Assembly (NCBI GenBank): GCA_035493895.1
Contig: DATJHM010000162.1
Span: 29,947-93,946, forward strand
Direction: 5' to 3'
DNA from: DATJHM01 sp035493895
GTDB lineage: Bacteria > Chloroflexota > Ktedonobacteria > Ktedonobacterales > Ktedonobacteraceae
Length of the DNA: 64,000 nucleotides
Shown: one piece after another, positions 32,145-41,392 of the stretch
Numbering within the stretch: the stretch's first letter is position 1
How the letters are laid out: each line of letters begins with the position of its first letter
Program-made: the position numbers and the translations under genes
Notes under the pieces: generated by a model
Databases searched by the model: none
Seen by the model: only the letters and a program-made list of their open reading frames with translations
What the model was told of the DNA's origin: nothing

Positions 32145-32921
32145 ATGCAGCTATCGGTGATCACACCTACGTATAATCGAGGTGAGGCCCCGTTTCTACG
32201 CGAAGTCTGCGAATCTATCGCGCAGGCTAAAGATTACCATCATCTGACGCTAGAGCATCTCATCGTGAATGATGGCTCAAACGATCGGACAGAGCAGGAA
32301 ATTCGTGCGCTTCAACGGCGCTTTCCCCATATTCGCTATCTGAAAAATCCTACCAATCGAGGCATTGCGTTCTCCAAGAATCATGCCCTGGCCGAGGCGC
32401 GAGGCGACCTGATTATAGAAATTGATGATGATGATCTGGTCCCGTTCTATGCGCTGGGTCTCCGCGTACAACTCCTCTTACAAAGTGACCACGCCTGGCT
32501 CTGTGGCAATGCTCTGACCATCAACGAAACTCGCCAGCTCCAATTTCATGATAATTTGCTGGGACGCTACATCCCTGATCAATGGGAGTGCTTTCGCGCT
32601 TTTTATGAAGGGCGGCACTTTGCTTTCTCCGGTACGCGCATCTATTATAAAGAAGCTCTTGAGCACATTCACGGCTGGAACGAGCAGATTCATTCGCTCT
32701 GCGAAGATTTCGACCTCTGGCTACGCATGACTTATTATTGCGGAGTGCCAGCGTTCAGCGAGATTCCCCTGATCTATTGGCGACAAAAAGAGAACAGCCT
32801 GGGCATTGACGCGGTACGCTCGGGAACGTATCTCTCCAAGCTGCACGAGATCAAAGAGTGGTACAAAGATTGGTATGAAGAGGCATTGCAACATCAGGAG
32901 ATAGTAGCAGTTAAGGCGTAA
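32145..32921 (+). CDS. Family 2 glycosyltransferase
   Basis: 258 residues with the GT-A fold: SVITPTYNRGEAPFLREVCE, HLIVNDGSNDRTEQEI (nucleotide site), NRGIAFSKNHALAEARGDLI and the DxD motif IEIDDDDLV; LCEDFDLWLRM supplies the likely catalytic ED. It should move a sugar from an NDP-sugar to an acceptor in the cytoplasm. No membrane segment is present. No polysaccharide genes are adjacent, so the acceptor is unknown. The ribosome site is weak (AGAAAGTAG). Confidence 0.88.
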   Translation: MQLSVITPTYNRGEAPFLREVCESIAQAKDYHHLTLEHLIVNDGSNDRTEQEIRALQRRFPHIRYLKNPTNRGIAFSKNHALAEARGDLIIEIDDDDLVPFYALGLRVQLLLQSDHAWLCGNALTINETRQLQFHDNLLGRYIPDQWECFRAFYEGRHFAFSGTRIYYKEALEHIHGWNEQIHSLCEDFDLWLRMTYYCGVPAFSEIPLIYWRQKENSLGIDAVRSGTYLSKLHEIKEWYKDWYEEALQHQEIVAVKA

Positions 32922-32962
32922 GAGAAATAATCCTCTGCCCCCTGGAGACGTATCACATACAA

Positions 32963-32996
32963 CCTCACAGGGCAACCGGAGTGGTTGCCGCTGAGG
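32963..32996. terminator. Terminator-like hairpin between convergent genes
   Basis: CCTCA/TGAGG outer and GGCAACC/GGTTGCC inner pairs form a nested stem between the glycosyltransferase gene and the convergent PhnD-like gene. It has no U tract. Confidence 0.5.
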
Positions 32997-33056
32997 CTGC
33001 GTCTTCACGAAGATCTTTGCCAATCCTGATTATATAGATTATGAATAACCTGATCA

Positions 33057-33929
33057 TTAGAGAGAATAGGCGTATGCGTGCTCTAGATCAGGGATGCCTG
33101 CATCGACGCGCTCAAGATCGGCATTGAGCAGACTTGCGACCGATGGGCTCTCCAATGGGACGATTTCTGGCTCGATGACAAGAAATTGTTCGATTGAGCC
33201 TTCTTGTAATCGCTGAGCCAAAAAAGGCTCCTGATGAATCGTGCGAAAAGCCTCTCGTAATCCCTGCTTGATCCGGGCATCCAGGCGTACAGAAACCACA
33301 ACATCTGCCTCCCTTGAGACATTATAGGTGCCCAGTTCGCGCAATCCCTCTGTCAGGATGCTGCTGTTTCGCAACACAAGATCGAGGACACTCGCCTCAA
33401 TGATCGCAGCATCGGCCTCGCCATGCAACACCATACGCAAGGCCTGCATATATGAGCAGGTCTCTACCGTTTTAAACAAATTTGTGAGAGGACAGACATT
33501 GCATGCTTGTAAGATTCGCTCAATTGATTGGTGGATAGTCTGTTCATCTTCCGCATGCCCTCTGGAGCAATAGGAAAAAATACATTCCTGAAGATCAGCA
33601 ATCTCATGGCAGGGACTCTCTTTCCGTACCATGATCTTCAATTTGCTTTTTTTACTGATCGCTCGTTCGCAATCTGGTACAGCATTGCTCAAAACAGGTA
33701 TGGCAATACGCTCTACAGGACTGGGTGCCTGATTGGCCAGATAGGCATAGTCAGAAGCCGCAATAAAACCGGCGTCTATAAATCCCAGTGAAAAATCATC
33801 TAAAGCCTCTCCATTGAGGAGAATAGATGGAATACCAGTGAATTTTTCTATATATTCTGTCACATGCTGGTACATTTTATAATCAGCTGATGCGAGATAT
33901 GTCGCAAAAAGCAGTGTAGTATCATTCAC
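33057..33929 (-). CDS. PhnD-like phosphate/phosphite/phosphonate-binding protein without export signal
   Basis: About 290 residues of the PhnD/transferrin-like type: LLFATYLASADYKMYQHVTE, the AGFIAASDYAYLA loop, KSKLKIMVRKES, and MVLHGEADAAIIEASVLDLV with VVVSVRLDARIKQGLREAF near the end. Most relatives are secreted binding proteins of ABC importers. Here neither a signal peptide nor a lipobox is visible, and no permease or ATPase gene is nearby. I place the start at GTG 33929 because AGGGGG lies 7 bases upstream; an ATG at 33965 adds 12 residues, still with no signal. It may be a cytoplasmic sensor or a stand-alone ligand binder. Confidence 0.7.
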   Translation of the reverse strand: MNDTTLLFATYLASADYKMYQHVTEYIEKFTGIPSILLNGEALDDFSLGFIDAGFIAASDYAYLANQAPSPVERIAIPVLSNAVPDCERAISKKSKLKIMVRKESPCHEIADLQECIFSYCSRGHAEDEQTIHQSIERILQACNVCPLTNLFKTVETCSYMQALRMVLHGEADAAIIEASVLDLVLRNSSILTEGLRELGTYNVSREADVVVSVRLDARIKQGLREAFRTIHQEPFLAQRLQEGSIEQFLVIEPEIVPLESPSVASLLNADLERVDAGIPDLEHAYAYSL

Positions 33930-33965
33930 AATGGCCCCCTTAGGCTTTGCTACCCTTTCCCTCAT

Positions 33966-34481
33966 AAGAAAATACTTTTCTCACAGGAAAAACACGCTAT
34001 CACACATCCACGAAGTCAGATATCTTGACAAAATACCCCTGATGAGTCTTTTATCAAGCACTACAATGAAGAAACGAAGCAGAACAGTTTAAGTTACACC
34101 TGGATTTGTTTAGATAGGGCAAATGGTATAAAAACTGTCTTTAACAACAACAGAGGAGCATAAGAAGGGGGCGACAGAGTCCGAACAGAGCAGATATGGA
34201 TAAGGTAGCATAGGAGGAGGAAATAGAAGCAATCACCAACTGACCCTCGCTTACACGTGAGGAGAGATCTTGCGAAGAAGCGCTATCAGCACTTCGTTTG
34301 TACCAGAACCACGACATGGAACACCTCATCTCAAAGTCTGTAGCAGGTAATTTTGCAGGCACGTAATAGTATACAAACTTGATCAATTAAGTCAATTAAT
34401 CAGCTAAAATAAGTATAAAAAATAGCACATGGTTTGTCAAGAGAGTGATCAATAATCACGCATCTTCAAGGGAGATGCTCT
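33966..34481. other. Intergenic region, no gene seen
   Basis: About 515 bases, AT-rich towards the right. A short Cys-ending frame on the minus strand has no ribosome site or recognised content. GCATCT/AGATGC (34461-34479 region) could form a small hairpin beyond the HEAT-WD40 gene. Confidence 0.5.
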
Positions 34482-36467
34482 TTATCCTGATACGTGCCAT
34501 AATTGCACCGTACCATCTGTGCTGGCTGCGGCTATATGCTGGCTATCCACGGACCATGAGAGCTGATCGATCCGCGTAAATCCATTGGGTATCGACATGA
34601 CAGATTGATTGGTGGTCGCATTCCAGATCTGCAAGTCGCTATCAGTTGACATAATGAAGCGTGTATTATCGGGTGCCCAGGCCAGGGTCAGGGTAAAATT
34701 GTTAGACTGTGGCAGGCTTGCATAATTGGTATTGGTCGAGCTGGCCTCCTGCGTCATGCGGTTCCACTTATAGATTACGTTATTCTGATTATAGAAAAGC
34801 AGATTTTCGCCATCGCCAGACCACGCCATCGTGGCAACTTTTGCGCTCGGATAAATATCTTGCGCAACGATTTTTCTCGTCATCACATTCCAGATCTGAA
34901 TAAGTCCGTCATTCCCTCCGTTATCAAACGTCGCCGCCGCGATCTCGGTGCTGTCTGGTGACCAGGCCAGGGCACTGATCTGGCCATAAGGGGCGGTATA
35001 CTGCGCAAGCGCAAGCTTTTCTTGAATACTCCAGATAGCGAGCAGATTATTGCCCCAGTTCACCGCCAGATGCTGACCATCATCCGACCACGCGACTAAC
35101 GGCACGACGTTTGCTTGCATCGCGGCTGGAATAGTGAGTAACTGCTCGCTCGCAACGTTCTCACGTTCCTGGACAATCTGGATATTCCCGTCCTTATTCA
35201 AGAAGGCTATACGCAGACCATCGACAATCCATTTCATGGCGAGAATAGTGCGCGCGTTCCCTTCTTTGTAGGTGGTAATGTAGTGGCAGGAATCCGCATC
35301 GTAGACCACGACGCTCCCTCCAGCGCCTGCTACCGCGAAGAGTCCACTGACATCGGTCGATTTTCCTGGCGACCAGGCCATGACATTCCCATCTTCATTC
35401 TTGCCCGGATGGAATACGCAGGAGAGGCTCCCTTGCGCGGCAATTGAGCTCTGGTGAAAACGCTGATCCAGGCTATACCAGAGCAGACCAAAGCCGAGAA
35501 TAAAAATAGCCAGTAATACTTTCTCTAGAAGGTAGCCTCTGCGCTTACGCTCTGGCACCTTCACACGCTCGCCGCGATGGGTCCTCTGCCGTCCCTTCTG
35601 CTCGCGCTTCCGAGCGGACCTCTGTCCCCATTGGCTCTGCTGTTCACTCTTCGCAACTTCAGCCAGATACGCCAGGGGGCCGGTCTCTGGTAATCGTTTG
35701 TTTGCTTGCTCGCGTGGCAAACTGTCTGGCAACGTAAATACTTTGCCTGGTAGCTTATACGCTTCCTGCGGAGGCTCCGTTTCTGCACGTTCCGCAGCCA
35801 GCAACGCTTCCAGTTCCGTATGCTCTCCCAATGTCGTATCGTTGATGGTCTGCTCGATACGTTGCGCCATAATCTGCCTGACAGCTTCTCGCACCAGACG
35901 AGAGGGATCATGAAGCGCATCCAGCAAGGCCTCAGGGGCATACTCTTTTAACCTACCCAGCGCCCAGACCGCCTCCGCACGCACCGATTCATCTTCGTCG
36001 TGCATAGCTTCGACCAATGGCACTACCGGCGCACGCTCAATCTGGCACCCTAATTCATGCGCGGCACAGGCCCGCACATACCAGGCTGGATCGTGCAAAC
36101 GTTCAAGCAGAAAATCGACTGGTGCCTCCTCTTTACATGTACCAATCACGCCAACTGCTGCCGCTCGTACCGCCTCATCTTCGTGATGGAGCGCTACCTG
36201 TAAGAGTGGTAAGGATTGTGTGGCGCGCAGTTGACGCAGTGCTCGTACGGCGGCAACACGTCTGGCGCGCTCGGGGGCTTGTAGCGCTTCTGCTAGCTCT
36301 TCCTGACTCTGCTCAGCCGATACAGGCAAAGGAATAACCAGGCCAAGAGCTGCCAGAATATTCTTCACCGGCTCAGCAGCGACTGGCATCTTCTCGATGT
36401 CTTGTGACCCCTGTTCGTGCTCATGCGGAGTTGGGATCACATTTCCCTGGTTCTCTTTATAATCCAT
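34482..36467 (-). CDS. Membrane protein with cytoplasmic HEAT repeats and outer WD40 domain
   Basis: 661 residues in three parts. Residues about 55-205 are HEAT/PBS-lyase-type helical repeats (HHEDEAVRAAAVGVIGTC, HDPAWYVRACAAHELG, HDEDESVRAEAVWALGRL, HDPSRLVREAV). A Lys/Arg-rich stretch leads to one membrane segment (about 314-332). The remainder is a WD40 propeller (VAWSDDGQHLAVNWG, LAWSPDSTEIAAATF, LSWSVDSQHIAAASTDGTVQLW). Topology by the positive-inside rule puts the HEAT part in the cytoplasm. The gene starts 4 bases after the stop of an ECF sigma gene, with AAGGTGAGG overlapping the junction, so the two are co-translated. An anti-sigma or signal-sensing role is an attractive inference; no known anti-sigma domain is seen. 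Confidence 0.8.
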   Translation of the reverse strand: MDYKENQGNVIPTPHEHEQGSQDIEKMPVAAEPVKNILAALGLVIPLPVSAEQSQEELAEALQAPERARRVAAVRALRQLRATQSLPLLQVALHHEDEAVRAAAVGVIGTCKEEAPVDFLLERLHDPAWYVRACAAHELGCQIERAPVVPLVEAMHDEDESVRAEAVWALGRLKEYAPEALLDALHDPSRLVREAVRQIMAQRIEQTINDTTLGEHTELEALLAAERAETEPPQEAYKLPGKVFTLPDSLPREQANKRLPETGPLAYLAEVAKSEQQSQWGQRSARKREQKGRQRTHRGERVKVPERKRRGYLLEKVLLAIFILGFGLLWYSLDQRFHQSSIAAQGSLSCVFHPGKNEDGNVMAWSPGKSTDVSGLFAVAGAGGSVVVYDADSCHYITTYKEGNARTILAMKWIVDGLRIAFLNKDGNIQIVQERENVASEQLLTIPAAMQANVVPLVAWSDDGQHLAVNWGNNLLAIWSIQEKLALAQYTAPYGQISALAWSPDSTEIAAATFDNGGNDGLIQIWNVMTRKIVAQDIYPSAKVATMAWSGDGENLLFYNQNNVIYKWNRMTQEASSTNTNYASLPQSNNFTLTLAWAPDNTRFIMSTDSDLQIWNATTNQSVMSIPNGFTRIDQLSWSVDSQHIAAASTDGTVQLWHVSG

Positions 36468-36471
36468 GACC

Positions 36472-37053
36472 TCACCTTACCCTGTTTGCCTGTACAGCTA
36501 GCTGCTTTTGTAACATTTTCAGGCCACGATACACATTGACTTTCACCGTTCCCACCCGCACTTCCAGCATATCAGCGATCTCTTGTTGGCTGAATCCTTC
36601 AAAATAATAGAGACTGACGACATCTCGGTAGCGTGGGGGCAAAGTGGCTATCTGTGATTCTAGCTCTTCGCGCCTCTCTTTTTGTTCTAGCAACAGCTCT
36701 GGCTGCTCACTCTGCAACCCTTCCAGATCGACGATCAATCCCTCTTCGCACTCTATTGAAACCATGACAGGCTGCTTATTGCGTGATAAACGATTCGCGC
36801 AAGCATTCCAGGCAATCGTATAGAGCCAGGCACGCAATTTGAGCGTCCGAATCTTCAGCCCGGAAGATCGCTGCAAATCTAAAAATGCGCGCAAAAATAT
36901 TTCCTGGACCATATCCTCGGCATCCTGCACCGGGATCATGCGGCGGATCACAAATCCTTTGAGGGGACCCCAGTAAAGCATCACCAGTTGTTCATAATTC
37001 CCGGCTAAATCGGTCGCAAGCGCATCAAGAAGATCCTTATATTCTGGTTCCAT
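36472..37053 (-). CDS. ECF-type RNA polymerase sigma factor
   Basis: 193 residues with region 2 (LVMLYWGPLKGFVIRRMIPV, then QDAEDMVQEIFLRAFLDL) and region 4 (LPPRYRDVVSLYYFEGFSQQEIADMLEVRVGTVKVNVYRGLKML, quoted in part). It should steer RNA polymerase to stress-type promoters, probably including its own. It is first in a two-gene operon with the HEAT-WD40 membrane protein. The usual short zinc-binding anti-sigma gene is missing from that position. Confidence 0.9.
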   Translation of the reverse strand: MEPEYKDLLDALATDLAGNYEQLVMLYWGPLKGFVIRRMIPVQDAEDMVQEIFLRAFLDLQRSSGLKIRTLKLRAWLYTIAWNACANRLSRNKQPVMVSIECEEGLIVDLEGLQSEQPELLLEQKERREELESQIATLPPRYRDVVSLYYFEGFSQQEIADMLEVRVGTVKVNVYRGLKMLQKQLAVQANRVR

Positions 37054-37280
37054 AGCACTCCCTGCAATCCTCAGGCTATCTCACCTCTTCTACTTTACAG
37101 AAACACAGATTTTCTTCTCCTGGTTACAACACTGGCAGATGAGCTCACCTTCTGATATGATGAAGGCGAAAATACCTTTTCACTCAAAACTGCCTTTCAG
37201 CTCACATTGTATGCTCTTAGCGATGAGAAGCTCGAAAGTTCTTACCGTGCTTCGATGTAGAAACACGCTCAGGAGGCCCA

Positions 37281-38636
37281 ATGAAACGGCTCATTCCTCT
37301 CTTCTTCATCTTTGGACTTCTTATGGTGGGCTGTCGTACGCTTCCCAGTACCTCCTCTTCAGCGCATCCGGCCGGTACTCAGCCTGCGCAATCTCAGAGA
37401 GAGACTATTTCGGGCTGCCCTGTTCTACCAAAAGATACTCCAGCCCAACTAGCTACTGGCGGCCCGGCGACCCTCACAGTGATGGGCTGGTCCTCTACAA
37501 CCGCTGAAGACAATCTCGTTCGCAGCCAGCTTGCAGATTTCCAACGGCTCTATCCCTCGATCAAGGTGCACTGGATCTCAGTAACAGGCAATTATGTCGA
37601 TAAGATGAGCATTCTGGCCGCAAAAAACCAGCTCCCCGATGTCTTTTTTATGCGTCCGGATATGGCCTCCATCTATATTTCTAAACAGAAGCTCCTCGAT
37701 CTTTCCCCCTATATGCAGCGTGACCATGTGCAGACGAACGCCTATTATCCGGCTCTGTTCACGCCTTTTATGTGCAATTCCACCGTCTACGGTATTCCTA
37801 AGGACTGGAATACGCTCGGCCTTGTTTATAACAAAACGCTCTTCCAGAAGGCCGGTCTTCCCTTCCCCAATAGCACCTGGACCTGGAACGATCTCCGTAC
37901 AGCCGCTCGCAAGCTGACATACCGCTCTTCTGATGGCATTGCACACTATGGTATTTCGCTGCCTGATAGCTCAAGCCGCTGGCTGGCTTTTCTTTTTGCC
38001 AATAATGGCTCCGTGCTCGATGCCAGCCAGAAAAAATCTGCCTTTGACACGCCTTTAGCTATTGATGCGATGACCTTCTATAGTAGCATGCAATTACAGG
38101 ATCATTCTTCCGTCCTTCCCGGCTCATTGAACGCCTCCTGGGCAGGACAGGTCTTCGGCGAGCAACGTGCCGCAATGGTCATCGAGGGCGGCTGGCTGAT
38201 ACCCTATTTGAAAGAGAGCTACCCACAGGTAACGTATGGCTTCGCGCCCCTGCCCCTGAGTCCGCAAAATAAGCGCGCCAATCTCCTGTTTACCAATGCC
38301 TGGGCCGCCAGCGCGACCACAAAATATGCAGAAGCAAGCTGGGACTTGATTCGCTATATGACCAGCTCAGCCGCCCAGAAAAACACGCTCCGCTCCGGCC
38401 TCGCTCTCCCCTCGCTTGCCAGCCTGACACAAAATCCTTCGCTGCAACAATTATCCACCATGAAAACGCTATTTGATGCATTACCGTACAGCACCCTCGA
38501 TTATTACGGCCCACAAGATACGTTTATTCACAATCGCCTCGATCTCGCAGTCCAGAACGTCCTGCTGGGAAAGATGAGTGTGGGAGATGCGCTGGCCAAT
38601 GCCGCCACCCAGATAAACGCCGCTCTCTCCCCGTGA
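37281..38636 (+). CDS. Sugar ABC transporter substrate-binding lipoprotein (family 1), first of tandem pair
   Basis: 451 residues: signal peptide with lipobox LMVGCRTL, then a family-1 solute-binding domain (ATLTVMGWSSTTAEDNLVRS, VFFMRPDMASIYI, GIPKDWNTLGLVYNKTLFQKAGLPFP, RAAMVIEGGWLIPYL). It is a paralogue of the next gene product: both share the order VxGWSS, LxLSPYMxRDHV, GLPKDW/GIPKDW and AxxTKxxEAxW. AGGAGG precedes the ATG. It starts a locus with a second binding protein and two permeases. It presumably catches a sugar or oligosaccharide at the outer face of the membrane. Confidence 0.9.
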   Translation: MKRLIPLFFIFGLLMVGCRTLPSTSSSAHPAGTQPAQSQRETISGCPVLPKDTPAQLATGGPATLTVMGWSSTTAEDNLVRSQLADFQRLYPSIKVHWISVTGNYVDKMSILAAKNQLPDVFFMRPDMASIYISKQKLLDLSPYMQRDHVQTNAYYPALFTPFMCNSTVYGIPKDWNTLGLVYNKTLFQKAGLPFPNSTWTWNDLRTAARKLTYRSSDGIAHYGISLPDSSSRWLAFLFANNGSVLDASQKKSAFDTPLAIDAMTFYSSMQLQDHSSVLPGSLNASWAGQVFGEQRAAMVIEGGWLIPYLKESYPQVTYGFAPLPLSPQNKRANLLFTNAWAASATTKYAEASWDLIRYMTSSAAQKNTLRSGLALPSLASLTQNPSLQQLSTMKTLFDALPYSTLDYYGPQDTFIHNRLDLAVQNVLLGKMSVGDALANAATQINAALSP

Positions 38637-38873
38637 TGTCGCTGCTGGGCACGAGTTGTAACCTTCTTTTCGCTTTCAGTGTTATCCTCTAAGAGAAAGA
38701 TATTTTCATCTCTTTCTTTCTATGGCAGAGGTTGCTGAAGGATGACTTCACTGCGCAACCAATCCTTTTGCTCATACCACCGGTTGTACTGTTGAGCTAT
38801 CGGTATCTCAAAACAGCGGACTGGATGGTGTTTCTCTCTGCGGCATTTTCTATTCAGACACGGAGGTTTGTCC

Positions 38874-40238
38874 ATGAAAAGGCTCGTAACTTTTCTCGTT
38901 TTGCTTTGTACAGTGCTCCTCTCGGCCTGTGGTAGCCAGACCACAACGATGAATAATGGAGGCGGCTCTTCAGGCGGCAGCCCGCAACAGGGTCTGACCG
39001 GTGGCAATAACTATATTGCCTGCCCCGGCAATACATCGACGACCGTTGCCGCGCCCGAAAAAGGGAAGGTCACGCTGACAGTCAGCGGCTGGTCCTCTTC
39101 TCCGGCAGAGGATGCCCTGGTCCAGGCCAATTTAAATAAGTTTCAGCAGAGTCACCCGAATATTCAGATAAAATGGTCCCCCATTACCGGCGATTACCCG
39201 ACAAAGATGCGTGCGAATATTGCCAGTAACAATGCTCCAGATGTTTTTTATCTTTCGACAGATATCGCTCCCGAATATATTACCTCTGGCAAATTGTTGA
39301 ACCTCTCCCCGTACATGGCTCGCGATCATGTGAACACAAGCGATTATTATTCTTCGTTAATCACGCCTTTCAGTTGCAAATCAGGCGAGGTGTATGGCCT
39401 TCCCAAGGACTGGGGGACATTGGGAGTCTTCTATAATAAGAAGATGTTCCAGGCCGCGAACGTCGCGCTCCCGACCGCGAACTGGACCTGGGCCGATATG
39501 AGCGCAGCCGCGAAGAAGCTGACGAAGCACGGCAATGCGGCAACTTCTGTCTATGGTGTCACGCTTGATGCGCAATCGCAGCGCTGGCTGGCCTTTATGC
39601 TCGCTAATGGTGGCACCGTGCTCAATGCAGACGGTTCGCAGGCATCTTTCACCAATCAGGCGAGCATTGATTCGTTGAACTTCTATGCCAGCTTCCAGAA
39701 GGATGGCTCTTCAGTACGACCGGCGGATGTGGCTGCTGGCTGGGCGGGGGACGCTTTTGGCAAGCAACGTGCGGCGATGGCGGTTGAAGGTCCGTGGCTG
39801 ATCCCCTATATGCAGCAAAATTTCTCCAGCGTTGATTATGGTATTGCCCCTCTGCCTGTTGCGCCTACGGGCAAACGTGCCGATCTGATCTTTACCAATG
39901 CCTGGTCAGCCTCTGCCGCAACCAAACATCCAGAGGCGGCCTGGGAATTGACGAAATATATGACCGGGCAAGAGGTGCAGGGCAGCCAGTTGCATGCAGG
40001 TTTCGCGCTCCCTTCGTTAAAGAGTCTGGCCAATGATTCGTACTTCACGACCAATCCAGGCTTTAAGGTGCTTTTCGACGCCGCAACCTATGGATATGCA
40101 GATAACTTCGGTCCCCATACAGCGATTATTCACACAAAATTGGATGATGCCGTCGAGAAGGTTTTGCTGGGTAAGGCTTCGGCTGCGGATGCATTACAAT
40201 CTGCCGCGAACCAGGTGAATACGGAATTAGAATCCTGA
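38874..40238 (+). CDS. Sugar ABC transporter substrate-binding lipoprotein (family 1), second of tandem pair
   Basis: 454 residues: signal peptide with lipobox LLSACGSQ, a Gly/Ser-rich tether, and a family-1 binding domain (VTLTVSGWSSSPAEDALVQA, GLPKDWGTLGVFYNKKMFQ, RAAMAVEGPWLIPYM). It is clearly homologous to the product of 37281-38636. ATG at 38874 has GGAGG at good spacing; a TTG six bases earlier overlaps that site. Two binding proteins on one permease pair suggest two related ligands or affinities. About 215 bases with a long hairpin separate it from the permease genes. Confidence 0.92.
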   Translation: MKRLVTFLVLLCTVLLSACGSQTTTMNNGGGSSGGSPQQGLTGGNNYIACPGNTSTTVAAPEKGKVTLTVSGWSSSPAEDALVQANLNKFQQSHPNIQIKWSPITGDYPTKMRANIASNNAPDVFYLSTDIAPEYITSGKLLNLSPYMARDHVNTSDYYSSLITPFSCKSGEVYGLPKDWGTLGVFYNKKMFQAANVALPTANWTWADMSAAAKKLTKHGNAATSVYGVTLDAQSQRWLAFMLANGGTVLNADGSQASFTNQASIDSLNFYASFQKDGSSVRPADVAAGWAGDAFGKQRAAMAVEGPWLIPYMQQNFSSVDYGIAPLPVAPTGKRADLIFTNAWSASAATKHPEAAWELTKYMTGQEVQGSQLHAGFALPSLKSLANDSYFTTNPGFKVLFDAATYGYADNFGPHTAIIHTKLDDAVEKVLLGKASAADALQSAANQVNTELES

Positions 40239-40325
40239 TCATAGATCGAGCGATTTTCTCGGGCGGGGAACAGATCCAGTGGAGATCAGCCTCGCCCTCA
40301 GACATAAAATGAATATCAATCATCC

Positions 40326-40423
40326 CCGTAGAGGCGCGGCTTGTCTGGCGTCGGCTAAACATGATCCTACAAGCGTACCTGAATCGTGCGAGTTTCCCGA
40401 TACAGACAAGCACGCCTCTACGG
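40326..40423. repeat. 98-base hairpin element in the transporter leader
   Basis: CCGTAGAGGCG-cgg-CTTGTCTG (40326-40347) pairs with CAGACAAG-ca-CGCCTCTACGG (40403-40423) around a 55-base loop. It sits between the second binding-protein gene and the permease gene. GCTTGTCTG also occurs in the element at 42325-42570. It may be a small non-autonomous mobile element or a control hairpin that lowers permease expression relative to the binding proteins. Confidence 0.6.
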
Positions 40424-40453
40424 TCATTTGCTTATCTTGAAAGGAGGATAGAT

Positions 40454-41353
40454 ATGGCATCTCCCACAAAGAGTCAAATGCGTGAGACCCTTGCGGCCTA
40501 TCTCTTTTTGACGCCTTACCTGATTGTGTTGCTGGTCTTCACCGTTCTGGTTGGTCTCTACGGTATTGGGCTCAGTCTCTTCAAAGTCGATATCGGCTTT
40601 ACCACGCCTGAGTTTATTGGCCTGCGCAACTATCAGAATCTCTTTCAACAGCTCTCGTTCTTCAACGATAGCGATTTCTGGATCTCGATAGTAAATATTC
40701 TGAAGTTCGTCGTGTTTGTGGTCATTGGTCAGACCATCCTGGCGCTGTTCCTGGCATTGGTGCTGCAAGGCATTGCGCAGCGTATGAGAGGCATTTTTCG
40801 CACGATTTTCTACCTGCCAGCGGTCACCTCATCGGTGGCAATCGCATTGATGTTCCTCTGGTTCTATAATCCGCAGGGCGTCATTAACTACCTGCTCTCC
40901 CTCGTAGGCATCCCTGGTCCACACTGGCTGCAAGATCCAACGTTCGCACTCCCCGCTCTGATGCTACTCAATATCTGGACTACATCCGCGACGTTTATGC
41001 TCTACTTTCTGGCGGGCATTCAGGATCTGCCCCAGGAATTATACGAGGCGGCCAGAGTTGATGGAGCGAATAGCTGGCACCTCTTCGCGTCTATTACCGT
41101 GCCACTCTTGCGTCCGGTAATCTTTCTCGTGGTTGCACTGGGCACTATCGCCGGTTTCCAGATGTTCGATCAGGCAAAATTTATGACAGCGGGCGGCCCT
41201 TTACGCTCAACATTGACGCCGTTGCTCGAAATCTACAATGCAGCATTTCGTGATAATCACTTTGGCCTCGCAGCGGCAATGTCAGTCCTGCTGTTCATTC
41301 TCATTTTTGCGGTCACCATCGCTCAACGTCGCTTGATCGATGTCAGTAACTGA
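40454..41353 (+). CDS. Sugar ABC transporter permease (MalF type)
   Basis: 299 residues with six predicted membrane helices, the EAA loop LYEAARVDGANSWHLFASITVP and the usual N-terminal AYLFLTPYLIVLLVFTVLVG. The ATG at 40454 is preceded by AAGGAGG; a longer frame reaching back to 40361 would cross the hairpin element. It pairs with the next permease, 39 bases downstream. No ATPase gene is present. Confidence 0.9.
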   Translation: MASPTKSQMRETLAAYLFLTPYLIVLLVFTVLVGLYGIGLSLFKVDIGFTTPEFIGLRNYQNLFQQLSFFNDSDFWISIVNILKFVVFVVIGQTILALFLALVLQGIAQRMRGIFRTIFYLPAVTSSVAIALMFLWFYNPQGVINYLLSLVGIPGPHWLQDPTFALPALMLLNIWTTSATFMLYFLAGIQDLPQELYEAARVDGANSWHLFASITVPLLRPVIFLVVALGTIAGFQMFDQAKFMTAGGPLRSTLTPLLEIYNAAFRDNHFGLAAAMSVLLFILIFAVTIAQRRLIDVSN

Positions 41354-41392
41354 TCAGTTACTGCAAGCATTTTTCTGCAAAGGAGCATTGCT

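Noticed and set aside
34141..34386. 81-residue minus-strand frame with a Cys-rich end
   Set aside because: No ribosome site, no canonical start context, no family; it lies in AT-rich intergenic DNA.
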